Positions 10,728-19,613 are shown, numbered from the stretch's first letter. The stretch: DNA of 51,108 nt from Shinella sp. (GCA_003248775.1 QFQX01000032.1:1-51108), one strand, 5' to 3'. Numbers and translations are program-made. Notes: a model not told the origin generated them from the sequence alone.

Positions 10728-11093
10728 ATGAAGAAGACAACCGTGGTGGCATTGCTGGTCTGCGCAACGACGCTTTCAGCCTGCTATTCGAGCGGCCCTC
10801 GGCCGCTGCCGGTGGTTAGCAACCAGGCACCGACCGTCGAAGGTGCATGGTCGGACCCGAACGGCATCGTCTCGACATTCCAGGGCGGTTCATTCTCCAC
10901 CCGCACCACTGATACCAACCAGCTTCTGGCGTCCGGCACCTACACCTCCGTTTCCGATCGCCTTGTCGAGATCAACATGACCTCTCATGTGCGCAACACC
11001 CAGTCCAAGGTCAACTGCGCGCTGGTCACCCCGACCCAGCTCAACTGCACCTCGGACTCCGGCGGCCAGTTCTCCCTCACCCGCCGCGGCTGA
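10728..11093 (+). CDS. omp10: Omp10-family outer membrane lipoprotein
   Basis: A 121-residue secreted lipoprotein. Lys2-Lys3, a hydrophobic core and the lipobox L-S-A-C at 16-19 predict lipidation at Cys19. The mature part carries the signature of Brucella Omp10: W-x-D-P-N-G-I, T-R-T-T-D-T-N, L-V-E-I-N-M, S-K-V-N-C-A-L-V-x-P-T-Q-L-N-C-T and a final F-S-L-T-R-R. Two Cys residues in the C-terminal half could form a disulfide. The ATG at 10728 follows GGAGA; an in-frame ATG at 10713 lacks a Shine-Dalgarno. The gene is flanked by terminators on both sides. Brucella Omp10 is an immunogenic outer-membrane lipoprotein of unknown precise role. Confidence 0.9.
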   Translation: MKKTTVVALLVCATTLSACYSSGPRPLPVVSNQAPTVEGAWSDPNGIVSTFQGGSFSTRTTDTNQLLASGTYTSVSDRLVEINMTSHVRNTQSKVNCALVTPTQLNCTSDSGGQFSLTRRG

Positions 11094-11126
11094 GAGGGGA
11101 AGCACCCGAATATTTCGATTTCCGGA

Positions 11127-11160
11127 TAAAACCGGCCGGCAGCCATGCTGGTCGGTTTTT
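11127..11160 (+). terminator. Rho-independent terminator of omp10
   Basis: The inverted repeat AAACCGGCCGGCA / TGCTGGTCGGTTT (imperfect) ends in a run of five T, about 35 nt after the omp10 stop codon. Confidence 0.8.
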
Positions 11161-11308
11161 CCATTTTTAGCCACCTCCGCGACAAGCATTTTCTCTTGCA
11201 GTCGCATCCACTTGATGAAAACATCCGCCCGCTTCCAAGACACAAAAAAAACCGACAGGATTGCGGAGCAGTATGCGTTTGTCGATTTACGAAAACAGGA
11301 GAAAAGCG

Positions 11309-13168
11309 ATGTTGAGACACCTTCGGTTCGGCCTCTTGAGCGCATCCGCGCTCGCGATCTCGGCCACCGGCGCCTTTGCCGATTTCGAGCTGAATATCCT
11401 GCATATCAACGATTTTCATTCGCGTATCGAAGCGATCAACAAGTTCGATTCCACCTGCTCCACCGAAGAGGCAGGCAAGAACGAATGCTTCGGCGGCATC
11501 GCTCGCGTGAAGACCGCTATCGACAACCGTCGCGCCGAACTCGCCGGCAAGAACATCCTGACGCTCGACGCCGGCGACCAGTTTCAGGGCTCGCTGTTCT
11601 ACACCACCTACAAGAGCGCTCCGATCGCCGACTTCATGAACGGCATCGGCTTCGACGCCATGGAGATCGGCAACCACGAATTCGATGACGGCCCGGAAGA
11701 ACTGGCCAAGTTCATCGAGGCCCTGAAATTCCCGATGATCTCCGGCAACACGCTCGCGGGTCTGGACTCGCCGGTCGCCGACAAGTTCAAGCCCTATATC
11801 ATCAAGGAGTTCGGCTCCGAAAAGGTCGCCGTGATCGGCGTTCTCGCCAGCGATACGGACGAGACCTCCTCCCCCGGCGACAGCATCCTCTTCGCCGAAC
11901 CGATCGGTTATCTGAAGGAAGCCGTGAAGGAGATCGAGGCCCAGGGCGTCAACAAGATCGTGCTGCTTTCCCACGTCGGCTACACCGTGGACCAGCGTAT
12001 CGCCGCAGCGGTTGACGGTATCGACGTCATCGTCGGCGGCCACAGCCATACCCTGCTCTCCAGCACCGATGAGAAGGCAGCCGGTCCCTATCCGACACTG
12101 GTCAAGAACCCGTCCGGCAAGGATGTGCCGATCGTCACGGCCTATGCCTATTCGAAATATCTCGGCGACCTGAAGGTCGTCTTCGATGACGCCGGCGCAG
12201 TGAAGTCAGCAGAAGGCGCTCCCATCCTGCTCGACGCATCCGTCACTCCGGACGCCGCATACACCGCCAAGGTCGCAGAACTCGCAGGCCCGATCGAGGA
12301 ACTGAAGAAGAAGGAAATCGGTGCTACCGCCGAAGCCATCGACGGCTCTCGTGAGGTCTGCCGCGTCAAGGAATGCACCATGGGCAACCTCGTGGCCGAC
12401 GCCATGGTCGACCGCGTCAAGGATCAGGGCATCACCATCGCCATCCAGAACGGCGGCGGTCTGCGCGCATCGATCGATGCCGGCACCGTCTCCATGGGCG
12501 AAGTACTGACCGTGCTTCCATTCCAGAACACGCTCGCCACCTTCCAGCTCAAGGGCTCGGATATCGTCTCCGCGCTTGAAAACGGCCTGAGCCAGATTCA
12601 GGACGGCGGCGGCCGCTTCCCCCAGGTCTCCGGCCTCAAGTATTCGTTCGACAAATCCAAAGAGCCCGGCAAGCGTCTGGTATCCGTCGAAGTGAAGGAA
12701 GGCGACGCCTTCGTGCCGCTCGACCCGGAAAAGCTCTACGGCGTCGCGACCAACAACTACATGCGCGCCGGCGGCGACGGCTACAAGATCTTCGCGACCG
12801 GCGGCCAGAACGCCTATGACTTCGGTCCGGGCCTTGAAACGGTGGTTGCCGACTACCTCGCCAAGAACGCTCCTTACAAGCCCTATACCGACGGCCGCAT
12901 AACCGAAGTCGCGTCTTCGGCTGCGGTCGAGGCACCTGCCACCGAACCGGCAGCGCCGGCAGCAACCGCGGAAACCACGGCTCCGGCTTCGGCCGCGGCA
13001 ACCGCCGCAGCCACCGTCTACAAGGTCGTTCATGGCGACAGCCTGTGGAAGATCGCGGTCGCGACCTATGGAGACGGCATGCTGTGGAAGAAGATCGCCG
13101 AAGCCAATACGCTAAAGAACCCCAACATCATCGGCGTCGGCAAGGAACTTCAGCTACCACCTAAGTAA
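11309..13168 (+). CDS. Secreted 5'-nucleotidase/UshA-like phosphoesterase with C-terminal LysM
   Basis: Periplasmic or wall-associated metallophosphoesterase (619 aa) acting on nucleotides or nucleotide-like phosphate esters. A signal peptide ends at A-F-A-D (about 24/25). The calcineurin-like domain (about 27-270) has I-N-D-F-H at 33-37, L-D-A-G-D-Q at 86-91, G-N-H-E-F-D at 121-126 and a G-G-H-S-H motif. The C-terminal 5'-nucleotidase substrate-binding domain (about 330-530) has N-G-G-G-L-R. An Ala/Pro/Thr-rich linker then leads to a LysM domain (about 571-617, V-V-H-G-D-S-L-W-K-I-A). LysM suggests peptidoglycan tethering. The ATG at 11309 after CAGGAGA is preferred over 11261 because the signal peptide follows directly. 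Confidence 0.92.
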   Translation: MLRHLRFGLLSASALAISATGAFADFELNILHINDFHSRIEAINKFDSTCSTEEAGKNECFGGIARVKTAIDNRRAELAGKNILTLDAGDQFQGSLFYTTYKSAPIADFMNGIGFDAMEIGNHEFDDGPEELAKFIEALKFPMISGNTLAGLDSPVADKFKPYIIKEFGSEKVAVIGVLASDTDETSSPGDSILFAEPIGYLKEAVKEIEAQGVNKIVLLSHVGYTVDQRIAAAVDGIDVIVGGHSHTLLSSTDEKAAGPYPTLVKNPSGKDVPIVTAYAYSKYLGDLKVVFDDAGAVKSAEGAPILLDASVTPDAAYTAKVAELAGPIEELKKKEIGATAEAIDGSREVCRVKECTMGNLVADAMVDRVKDQGITIAIQNGGGLRASIDAGTVSMGEVLTVLPFQNTLATFQLKGSDIVSALENGLSQIQDGGGRFPQVSGLKYSFDKSKEPGKRLVSVEVKEGDAFVPLDPEKLYGVATNNYMRAGGDGYKIFATGGQNAYDFGPGLETVVADYLAKNAPYKPYTDGRITEVASSAAVEAPATEPAAPAATAETTAPASAAATAAATVYKVVHGDSLWKIAVATYGDGMLWKKIAEANTLKNPNIIGVGKELQLPPK

Positions 13169-13194
13169 GCAAGGGCAGTTTGCCGCATCAACGG

Positions 13195-13229
13195 AACCGG
13201 TCCGGGCTTCCCCGGGCCGGTTTTTGCTT
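13195..13229 (+). terminator. Rho-independent terminator of the 5'-nucleotidase gene
   Basis: A 12-bp stem (13195-13206 with 13211-13222, one G-T pair) and CTTC loop, followed by TTTGCTTTT. It supports placing the next gene's start at 13311 and not within the terminator. Confidence 0.85.
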
Positions 13230-13310
13230 TTAAGAACGAAACTCATCGCCGCCCGCCTTCGTGGAGCGTGGGAAGTGAAACCATCAGGACCCGTGATCAG
13301 GACCTATGAT

Positions 13311-14345
13311 ATGACCGCACAACTTTCGCCCCGTCCCGCCAATCATCCCTCGGCCCCCTCCGGCAAGGTGGGTGTGCTTCTCGTCAATCTCGGAACGCCC
13401 GATGGCACCGACTACACGTCGATGCGCCGCTATCTCAGGGAGTTCCTGACCGACAGGCGCGTCATCGAGTGGTCGCCGTGGAAATGGTATCCGATCCTGT
13501 TCGGCATCGTGCTCAACACTCGCCCGCAGAAGGTCGGCAAGGCCTACGAGTCGATCTGGAACAAGGACAAGGACGAAAGCTACCTGCGCACCTATACGCG
13601 CAGCCAGTCAGAACTGATGTCGGCAGCGCTGAAGGACCTGCCAAACGTCGTCGTCGAATGGGGAATGCGCTACGGCCAGCCGTCGATCGCCTCGAAGATC
13701 GATGCGCTGAAGGCTGCCGGCTGCGAAAGAATCCTGCTCTTCCCGCTCTATCCGCAATATGCCGCATCGACGACGGCCACTGTCAACGACAAGACCTTCG
13801 AACACCTGATGAAGATGCGCTGGCAGCCGGCGCTCCGCACCGTGCCGCCCTATCACGACGACCCCGCCTATATCGACGCGCTCGCGGTATCGGTCGAGAA
13901 GAAGCTTGCCACGCTCGACTGGGAGCCGGAACTCCTGATCACCTCGTTCCACGGCATCCCGCAATCCTATTTCCGCCAGGGCGATCCCTATTACTGCCAC
14001 TGCATGAAGACGGGCCGGCTGCTGCGCGAAAGGCTCGGCCGTTCGGAGAAGGATTTCATGATCACCTTCCAGTCCCGTTTCGGGCCGGAGGAATGGCTTC
14101 AGCCCTATACCGACAAGACCATGGAAAAGCTCGGCAAGGAAGGCGTGAAGCGCATCGCCATCATGAACCCGGGCTTCGTATCCGACTGCCTCGAGACGCT
14201 TGAGGAAATCGCCGGCGAAGCAGGCGAGATCTTCCACCACAATGGCGGCGAGAAGTTTGTGCACATCCCCTGCCTGAACGATAGCCCGGAAGGCATGAAC
14301 GTGCTGGAAAAGGTCGTCCGCCGCGAATTGCAGGGTTGGGTCTGA
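13311..14345 (+). CDS. hemH: Ferrochelatase
   Basis: Inserts ferrous iron into protoporphyrin IX, the last step of protoheme synthesis. The 344-residue protein begins its domain with V-G-V-L-L-V-N-L-G-T-P-D. The catalytic His region reads L-I-T-S-F-H-G-I-P, followed by Y-x-C-H-C. The C-terminal part has F-Q-S-R-F-G-P-E-E-W-L-Q-P-Y-T and N-P-G-F-V-S-D-C-L-E-T-L-E-E-I. There is no [2Fe-2S] extension. The open frame extends upstream to 13224, but this overlaps the previous terminator; ATG 13311 follows CAGGACC and starts the conserved N-terminus. It appears to be transcribed alone. Confidence 0.95.
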   Translation: MTAQLSPRPANHPSAPSGKVGVLLVNLGTPDGTDYTSMRRYLREFLTDRRVIEWSPWKWYPILFGIVLNTRPQKVGKAYESIWNKDKDESYLRTYTRSQSELMSAALKDLPNVVVEWGMRYGQPSIASKIDALKAAGCERILLFPLYPQYAASTTATVNDKTFEHLMKMRWQPALRTVPPYHDDPAYIDALAVSVEKKLATLDWEPELLITSFHGIPQSYFRQGDPYYCHCMKTGRLLRERLGRSEKDFMITFQSRFGPEEWLQPYTDKTMEKLGKEGVKRIAIMNPGFVSDCLETLEEIAGEAGEIFHHNGGEKFVHIPCLNDSPEGMNVLEKVVRRELQGWV

Positions 14346-14375
14346 CACATTCGAGATCACCGGAGGTGACAGTCG

Positions 14376-14398
14376 CCATTGCATTGACCTTGCAATGG
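14376..14398. promoter_or_regulatory. Inverted repeat with TTGACC core upstream of SPFH gene
   Basis: CCATTGCA (14376-14383) and TGCAATGG (14391-14398) are perfect inverted arms around a TTGACCT spacer. There is no T-run after it, so an operator overlapping a -35-like TTGACC is more likely than a terminator. The binding protein is unknown. Confidence 0.35.
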
Positions 14399-14474
14399 AA
14401 ACGACGCCATCCGATGTTAGAAAGACACCGAAGGCGCACCATAGAGAGCGCATACGGAAACAGGAGGGCAAATC

Positions 14475-15491
14475 ATGGGGTTCGCAGGTCCGGATATCGT
14501 CGTCATCGCACTGGTACTGCTGGTCATCTTTGTCCTCTTCGCGGGGATCAAGACCGTCCCGCAGGGCTATCGCTATACCATCGAGCGTTTCGGGCGCTAC
14601 ACAAGGACGCTGGAGCCCGGCCTTAACCTCATCATTCCGTTCATCGAACGCATCGGCGCCAAGATGAACGTGATGGAGCAGGTTCTTGACGTCCCGACCC
14701 AGGAGGTCATCACCAAGGACAATGCCAGCGTCTCGGCCGACGCCGTTGCCTTCTATCAGGTGCTGAATGCCGCGCAAGCCGCCTATCAGGTCGCCAATCT
14801 GGAAAACGCTATCCTCAACCTGACAATGACCAACATCCGGTCGGTCATGGGCTCCATGGATCTCGACGAACTGCTGTCCAACCGCGAAGCGATCAACGAC
14901 CGGCTCCTGAAGGTCGTGGACGAAGCCGTCGGCCCATGGGGCATCAAGGTCACCCGCGTCGAGATCAAGGACATCCAGCCGCCGAAGGATCTCGTCGAGG
15001 CCATGGCTCGCCAGATGAAGGCCGAGCGCGAGAAACGCGCTCAGGTGCTTGAAGCCGAGGGCCTGCGAAACTCGCAGATCCTCAAAGCCGAAGGTGCGAA
15101 GCAGGCCGCCATCCTGCAGGCCGAAGGCCAGCGCGAAGCCGCCTACCGGGAAGCGGAAGCACGCGAGAGACTGGCCGAGGCTGAAGCCAAGGCGACACGC
15201 TTCGTCTCCGACGCCATCGCCGCCGGCGACGTCAACGCCATCAACTATTTCGTCGCCCAGAAATACACCGAAGCCATGGCCGCAATCGGCACGGCATCCA
15301 ACGCCAAGGTTGTGCTGATGCCAATGGAAGCCTCCAGCCTCATTGGCTCGCTGGGCGGCATCGGCGCAATTGCGCGCGAAGTTTTCGGCGATGCCTCGAC
15401 ACCCGCTCCGGCGCCTCGCCCGCGCCCCGCAGCGCCCGTCACCCGCTCGACGCCGCCGGTAAACCCCTTCGGTCAGAATCCGGAGGGCTAA
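14475..15491 (+). CDS. SPFH/band-7 membrane protein (QmcA/stomatin-like)
   Basis: A 338-residue inner-membrane scaffold protein. One N-terminal transmembrane helix (about 7-27) is followed by the SPFH domain starting V-P-Q-G-Y-R-Y-T-I-E-R-F-G-R-Y, with the V-P-T-Q-E-V-I-T-K-D-N-A segment typical of the stomatin/QmcA group. A long Ala/Glu-rich helix (about 175-245) probably drives oligomer formation. The tail is Pro-rich. A CAGGAGGG Shine-Dalgarno precedes the ATG. It is followed 3 bp later by nfeD, the usual partner of SPFH proteins; together they are thought to organise membrane microdomains or regulate membrane proteases. Confidence 0.92.
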   Translation: MGFAGPDIVVIALVLLVIFVLFAGIKTVPQGYRYTIERFGRYTRTLEPGLNLIIPFIERIGAKMNVMEQVLDVPTQEVITKDNASVSADAVAFYQVLNAAQAAYQVANLENAILNLTMTNIRSVMGSMDLDELLSNREAINDRLLKVVDEAVGPWGIKVTRVEIKDIQPPKDLVEAMARQMKAEREKRAQVLEAEGLRNSQILKAEGAKQAAILQAEGQREAAYREAEARERLAEAEAKATRFVSDAIAAGDVNAINYFVAQKYTEAMAAIGTASNAKVVLMPMEASSLIGSLGGIGAIAREVFGDASTPAPAPRPRPAAPVTRSTPPVNPFGQNPEG

Positions 15492-15494
15492 GCC

Positions 15495-15953
15495 ATGCTG
15501 AGCCGCATGATTATCGAACTGGGGCCATGGAGCTGGTGGCTGCTCGGCCTCATCCTCTTGGCCGCGGAGCTTCTCCTGCCGGGGGTATTCCTCGTCTGGA
15601 TCGGCATTGCGGCGCTGATCACCGGAACGCTGTCGCTGCTTCTGTGGGAGGTCTCGCTCTGGACCTGGCAGATCCAGCTTCTTCTTTTCGCCGCCCTCGC
15701 TGTAATTTCCACTCTGCTGGGACGCCGCCTTCTCAGCACCGGTCAAAACGTCTCGGACGAACCGCTGCTCAACCAGCGGGCTGCAAGCCTCGTCGGGCGC
15801 ACGGCCGTGCTGGCCGAGCCAATTGCCGAAGGGCACGGCCGAATAAAGCTTGATGACAGCTATTGGCTGGTGCAGGGGCCAGACCTGCCGGCGGGCACCC
15901 GTGTGAAGGTCATCGCCGGCAGCGGCCGCGACCTGACGGTGGAAAAGGCCTGA
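15495..15953 (+). CDS. NfeD-family membrane protein (short form)
   Basis: A 152-residue membrane protein. Two or three hydrophobic helices fill the first ~75 residues, the first starting W-W-L-L-G-L-I-L-L-A-A-E-L-L-L-P-G. A small beta-rich OB-fold domain (about 90-150) has G-R-I-K-L-D-D-S-Y-W-L-V-Q-G and ends with a strand before D-L-T-V-E-K. It lacks the protease domain of long NfeD proteins. Its position 3 bp after the SPFH gene marks a stomatin-NfeD operon. Confidence 0.9.
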   Translation: MLSRMIIELGPWSWWLLGLILLAAELLLPGVFLVWIGIAALITGTLSLLLWEVSLWTWQIQLLLFAALAVISTLLGRRLLSTGQNVSDEPLLNQRAASLVGRTAVLAEPIAEGHGRIKLDDSYWLVQGPDLPAGTRVKVIAGSGRDLTVEKA

Positions 15954-15972
15954 TCGACAGACTGCTGGATGC

Positions 15973-16059
15973 TTTCCGAAAAGAGAAATCGATTTTCGGA
16001 AAGGGCCAGGCTCAGCTTCGTAAGACTGGAGTGCACCTTGCGCCAGAACGGACGCAAGG
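15973..16059. terminator. Two hairpins between convergent nfeD and kpsF/kdsD-type genes
   Basis: TTTCCGAAAA (15973-15982) pairs perfectly with TTTTCGGAAA (15993-16002), and CCTTGCG (16036-16042) pairs with CGCAAGG (16053-16059). They fill the gap between two convergent genes and probably act as a bidirectional transcription end. Neither has a long T-run. Confidence 0.5.
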
Positions 16060-16073
16060 CACTTCAATAACGG

Positions 16074-17069
16074 TCAGGCAACACCGATCCGCAAGAGATC
16101 GTGGAAGTGCACGAGGCCGACAGGCCTGTTCTCCTCATCGACAACGATCAGCGCGCCGATGCTGTGCTCGTTGAGCGTGGCAAGGGCCGCGGTCGCAAGC
16201 GTGGTCGGCTTGATGGTCTTCGGCGTGCGGGTCATCACGTCATCGACGCAGAGTTCGGCAAGGTTACGCGTCAAATTGCGCGCCATGTCGCCCTCGGTGA
16301 CGATGCCGCAAAGCTTGCCGTCATCGTCCAGAACGGCGACGCAGCCGAAATGCTTGTGCGACAGGGTAACGATCGCCTCAGGCATCGGCGTACCGTGCTT
16401 GACGAGCGGCAACCGGTCACCCGTATGCATGATGTCGCGCACATGGGTAAGGCTCGCACCCAGCTTGCCGCCTGGGTGGAAGATGCGGAAATCGCTCGGC
16501 GTGAAACCGCGGGCTTCGAGCAAGGAGATCGCGATCGCATCGCCCATGGCAAGCTGCAGCACGGTTGACGTCGTGGGCGCAAGTCCATGCGGACAGGCTT
16601 CCTGAACCTTCGGCAGCAACAGCACGACGTCCGCCTCACGGGCTAGCGTCGAGTTCTCTCCGGCCGTCATGGCGATCAGCGGAATGGAGAAGCGGCGGGA
16701 ATAATTGAGGATGCCCAGTAATTCCTGGCTCTCGCCACCCCAAGACATGGCGAGGATTGCATCGTCACGGCCAATCATGCCGAGATCGCCATGATTGGCT
16801 TCGACAGGATGGACGAAGAAGGCAGGTGTGCCGGTCGAGGCGAAGGTCGCGGCGATCTTCGTGCCGATATGGCCGCTCTTGCCGACGCCGGTGACGATCA
16901 CCCGGCCGGAGATGCCGCCGATGATGTTGACGGCATTGCAGAAAGGGCCGGCAAGGCCATTGGTCAGGGCCGCTTCCAGCGCCTCCAGACCATTGCGTTC
17001 GGTCGTAACGACCCTGAGAGCCGATTCGACTGCACCGGCTTCGACGAGATTGACAGCGCGCTTTATCAT
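16074..17069 (-). CDS. kdsD: Arabinose-5-phosphate isomerase (KpsF/GutQ family)
   Basis: Interconverts ribulose-5-phosphate and arabinose-5-phosphate, the first step towards Kdo for lipopolysaccharide. A SIS sugar-isomerase domain (about 30-190) has V-T-G-V-G-K-S-G-H-I-G and A-M-S-W-G-G-E-S-Q-E-L. F-H-P-G-G-K-L-G links it to a tandem CBS pair (about 200-325). The start at 17069 (M-I-K-R-A-V-N-L-V-E) gives 331 residues, the family's usual length; 17105 would add 12 residues with no better Shine-Dalgarno. It is convergent with nfeD and divergent from the outer-membrane barrel gene. Confidence 0.93.
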   Translation of the reverse strand: MIKRAVNLVEAGAVESALRVVTTERNGLEALEAALTNGLAGPFCNAVNIIGGISGRVIVTGVGKSGHIGTKIAATFASTGTPAFFVHPVEANHGDLGMIGRDDAILAMSWGGESQELLGILNYSRRFSIPLIAMTAGENSTLAREADVVLLLPKVQEACPHGLAPTTSTVLQLAMGDAIAISLLEARGFTPSDFRIFHPGGKLGASLTHVRDIMHTGDRLPLVKHGTPMPEAIVTLSHKHFGCVAVLDDDGKLCGIVTEGDMARNLTRNLAELCVDDVMTRTPKTIKPTTLATAALATLNEHSIGALIVVDEENRPVGLVHFHDLLRIGVA

Positions 17070-17220
17070 GGCAGTCCCATACTGCTTTTGCTCTGCCCTG
17101 TCCACACGCCGACGCTGCGGCCGTTAGCCACCCGACCGATGCTGGGGACAGCATGGCAACCAAACATTAACCACATGACTTTACGTTTGGGTAAGCATTC
17201 AAGCTTCGAGCAATAACCCG

Positions 17221-18717
17221 ATGGTAGAGAATTCAGAGACCGGAACGGCTCACGACCGTTGCCGCAGGACCCGCCGCCTCGCCGGCGTCCTGATGGCGAG
17301 CGTATTCGGCCTTGCATCGCCATCGCTGGCCCAGACGGCCCTGCAGCCCCAGACGGGTACGGCAGGCAGCAGCACCTCGTCCGCGACCGCGCAATCCGCG
17401 ACGGGAACGCAGGCAACAGCCACGACCGGCACTGACACCACGGCAACCGATCCCCTTACCACCGCCACCACCGGGACACCGGAATTTTCCGATGCGAACC
17501 TCGCCGCGCCGGATGACGATTTCGGCCGCATGAACCTGCGCGAGACGACACTGGACGATGCCACTTCCCAGCGCATCCGGCGCGAGGCAGCGGAGACGGA
17601 TGGCGTGCGTCTAGGCACCATGGTGCTGCGCCCTTCCCTCATCCAGCGCTTCGGCAGCGAGACCACCAGGGACGGTGAGGGCAAAGACACCCGAAACTAC
17701 ATGGAAACCGGCCTGAAAGGCAGCCTCACCTCCGACTGGTCGCGTCATGAACTGACGATCGGCGGAGAAGGCTACTGGCAGAGGAATTTCTCCGGCGACA
17801 GTGCGACCAAGCCGAATGCAAACGTCAATGCCGACCTGCGGCTCGATATTTCCCGCGACACCATCGCCCATATCACCGGCGGCTATTCCTTCAGCCGCGA
17901 AGACACCAACGACCCGAACGCCATCTCAGGCGCAGCCGTGCAGTCCGGCGTGCATATGTATAACAGCGGACTTTCGGTCGAGCACGATTTCGGCAAGCTG
18001 CGCGGCACCGTCGGTGCCGATCTCCAGCGCTGGCAGTATTCCGATGCCGAGCTTTCCGATGGCTCCAAGGTATCGCTGAGCGACCGCAACCGTCTCTCGG
18101 GCTCGCTGCGTGGCCGCATCGGCTACGAGCTTTCGCCGGCGATCACCCCGTTCACGGAAGTCTCCGTCGGCCACGTCGCCTATGACGATAAAGAGGACAA
18201 GGATGGTTACCGACGCTCGGGTGATTTCTATGCCGCCAAGGCAGGCATTTCGGCCGACTTTGGTGACAAGCTGCGGGGTGAAGTCGGGCTGGGTTACCGT
18301 CAGCAGCAGTTCGACGACAAGCGCCTGAAGGAAATCGGCGCGATGACCATCGACGGCAACGTCTACTGGTCGCCGCAGCAGGGTACCGACGTGAACCTTG
18401 GCCTGACCACCACGATCGATCCCTCGACCACCGCCGGTCTCAGCGGCTCTGTGATCTATGCCCTGACGGCCGAGATCGAACATCGCTTGCGCAGTAACCT
18501 CGTTGCCCGCCTGTCGGGCTCATCACGCTGGACCGAATATCAGGATGACACGGCTCCGCCCGACACGGTGACCTATGCCACCGGCGCCGGGCTGACCTGG
18601 AATGTGAACCGCTATCTCGATCTGACGGCGGACCTCAGTTACGAAAGAACCGAGTACAAGTCCGCCGCAGATAGCAATGTGATGCGCGCTATGGTCGGCC
18701 TGACCGCCAAGCGCTGA
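17221..18717 (+). CDS. Outer membrane beta-barrel protein (OMP_b-brl_2-like)
   Basis: A 498-residue exported protein. A basic N-terminus and a hydrophobic stretch ending S-P-S-L-A-Q-T form a signal peptide. A Ser/Thr/Ala/Gly-rich low-complexity region (about 40-90) precedes a helical segment and then a barrel: alternating strands ending in aromatic residues run from about 140 to the C-terminus, with repeated G-x-x-Y/F turns. The ATG has only a weak Shine-Dalgarno. Barrels of this type (about 400 residues of strands) occur next to galU in rhizobia. The transported or bound ligand is unknown. Confidence 0.8.
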   Translation: MVENSETGTAHDRCRRTRRLAGVLMASVFGLASPSLAQTALQPQTGTAGSSTSSATAQSATGTQATATTGTDTTATDPLTTATTGTPEFSDANLAAPDDDFGRMNLRETTLDDATSQRIRREAAETDGVRLGTMVLRPSLIQRFGSETTRDGEGKDTRNYMETGLKGSLTSDWSRHELTIGGEGYWQRNFSGDSATKPNANVNADLRLDISRDTIAHITGGYSFSREDTNDPNAISGAAVQSGVHMYNSGLSVEHDFGKLRGTVGADLQRWQYSDAELSDGSKVSLSDRNRLSGSLRGRIGYELSPAITPFTEVSVGHVAYDDKEDKDGYRRSGDFYAAKAGISADFGDKLRGEVGLGYRQQQFDDKRLKEIGAMTIDGNVYWSPQQGTDVNLGLTTTIDPSTTAGLSGSVIYALTAEIEHRLRSNLVARLSGSSRWTEYQDDTAPPDTVTYATGAGLTWNVNRYLDLTADLSYERTEYKSAADSNVMRAMVGLTAKR

Positions 18718-18739
18718 CGGCCCTCTTACTTGAGGGCCG
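18718..18739. terminator. Stem shared by the convergent barrel gene and galU
   Basis: CGGCCCTC (18718-18725) and GAGGGCCG (18732-18739) form a perfect 8-bp stem with a 6-nt loop, starting directly after the barrel gene's stop and covering the galU stop codon. It probably ends transcription or protects 3' ends on both strands. Confidence 0.55.
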
Positions 18740-19613
18740 CAAGGAGTGCCTTGAGCGGCTCTTCGACAGTCGGGCGGATGTCCGCACGATCGAGTGCGAA
18801 GGCTACGTTGGCGAGGATGAAGCCATCCTTGGCGCCGCAGTCGAAGGTGTCGCCCTTGAAATGATAACCGGCAAACGCCTGTTCCTTGGCAAGCTTCAGC
18901 ATGCCGTCGGTCAGCTGGATTTCATTGCCCGCCCCGCGTTCCTGGGTTTCGAGGATCGCGAAGATCTCGGGCTGCAGGATGTAGCGGCCGTTGATGAAGA
19001 AGTTGGAGGGTGCAGTTCCCTTGGCCGGCTTTTCGACCATCTCGGTAATGCGGAAGCCACCTTCGAGGGTTTCGCCGACGCCGACGATACCGTATTTGTG
19101 GGCATGCTCGGGAGCACATTCCTCAACGGCGATGACGTTACCACCGGTCTTTTCGTACAGCTCCACCATACCCTTCATGCAGCCCTTTTCGCCGCGCATG
19201 ATCATGTCGGGCAAAAGCAGTGCAAAGGGATCGTTGCCAACGATGTCACGGGCGCACCACACAGCATGACCGAGACCAAGCGGCTCCTGCTGACGGGTGA
19301 AGCTTGCAGTACCCGCCTTGGGAAGCAGGCCGGAAAGCAACGTCAGCTCGGCATTCTTGTTACGGCTCTTGAGAGTCTGTTCCAGTTCGAATTGGATATC
19401 GAAATAGTCTTCGATAACGCCCTTTCCGCGACCGGTGATGAAGACGAAATGCTCGATGCCGGCTTCGACCGCTTCATCGACAACGTATTGAATGACCGGT
19501 TTATCGACCACGGTCAGCATTTCTTTCGGAACGGCCTTGGTCGCGGGAAGGAAACGCGTGCCCAGACCAGCTACGGGGAAAACAGCTTTGCGGAGTTTAT
19601 TTCGTTGAACCAC
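18726..19613 (-). CDS. galU: UTP-glucose-1-phosphate uridylyltransferase
   Basis: Makes UDP-glucose for exopolysaccharide, lipopolysaccharide and cyclic glucans (called exoN in some rhizobia). The 295-residue nucleotidyltransferase has F-P-V-A-G-L-G-T-R-F-L-P-A-T-K-A-V-P-K-E-M at the N-terminus (the UTP-binding loop), followed by V-V-D-K-P-V-I-Q-Y and L-L-P-D-M. The start is GTG, 3-4 nt after AGGAGGAAT. The Shine-Dalgarno lies in a CCTCC-A-GGAGG palindrome, but with a one-base spacer it cannot fold as a hairpin. It is divergent from the transglycosylase gene. Confidence 0.95.
   Translation of the reverse strand: MVQRNKLRKAVFPVAGLGTRFLPATKAVPKEMLTVVDKPVIQYVVDEAVEAGIEHFVFITGRGKGVIEDYFDIQFELEQTLKSRNKNAELTLLSGLLPKAGTASFTRQQEPLGLGHAVWCARDIVGNDPFALLLPDMIMRGEKGCMKGMVELYEKTGGNVIAVEECAPEHAHKYGIVGVGETLEGGFRITEMVEKPAKGTAPSNFFINGRYILQPEIFAILETQERGAGNEIQLTDGMLKLAKEQAFAGYHFKGDTFDCGAKDGFILANVAFALDRADIRPTVEEPLKALLAALK

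Noticed and set aside
13608..16067. 819-codon minus-strand frame across hemH, SPFH and NfeD genes
   Set aside because: It spans three well supported plus-strand genes and their intergenic DNA and has no recognisable domain.
17160..17175. CtrA site (TTAA-N7-TTAA) near TTAACCA upstream of the barrel gene, and similar TTAACC at 19744
   Set aside because: Only half-sites are present; no full spaced motif was found.
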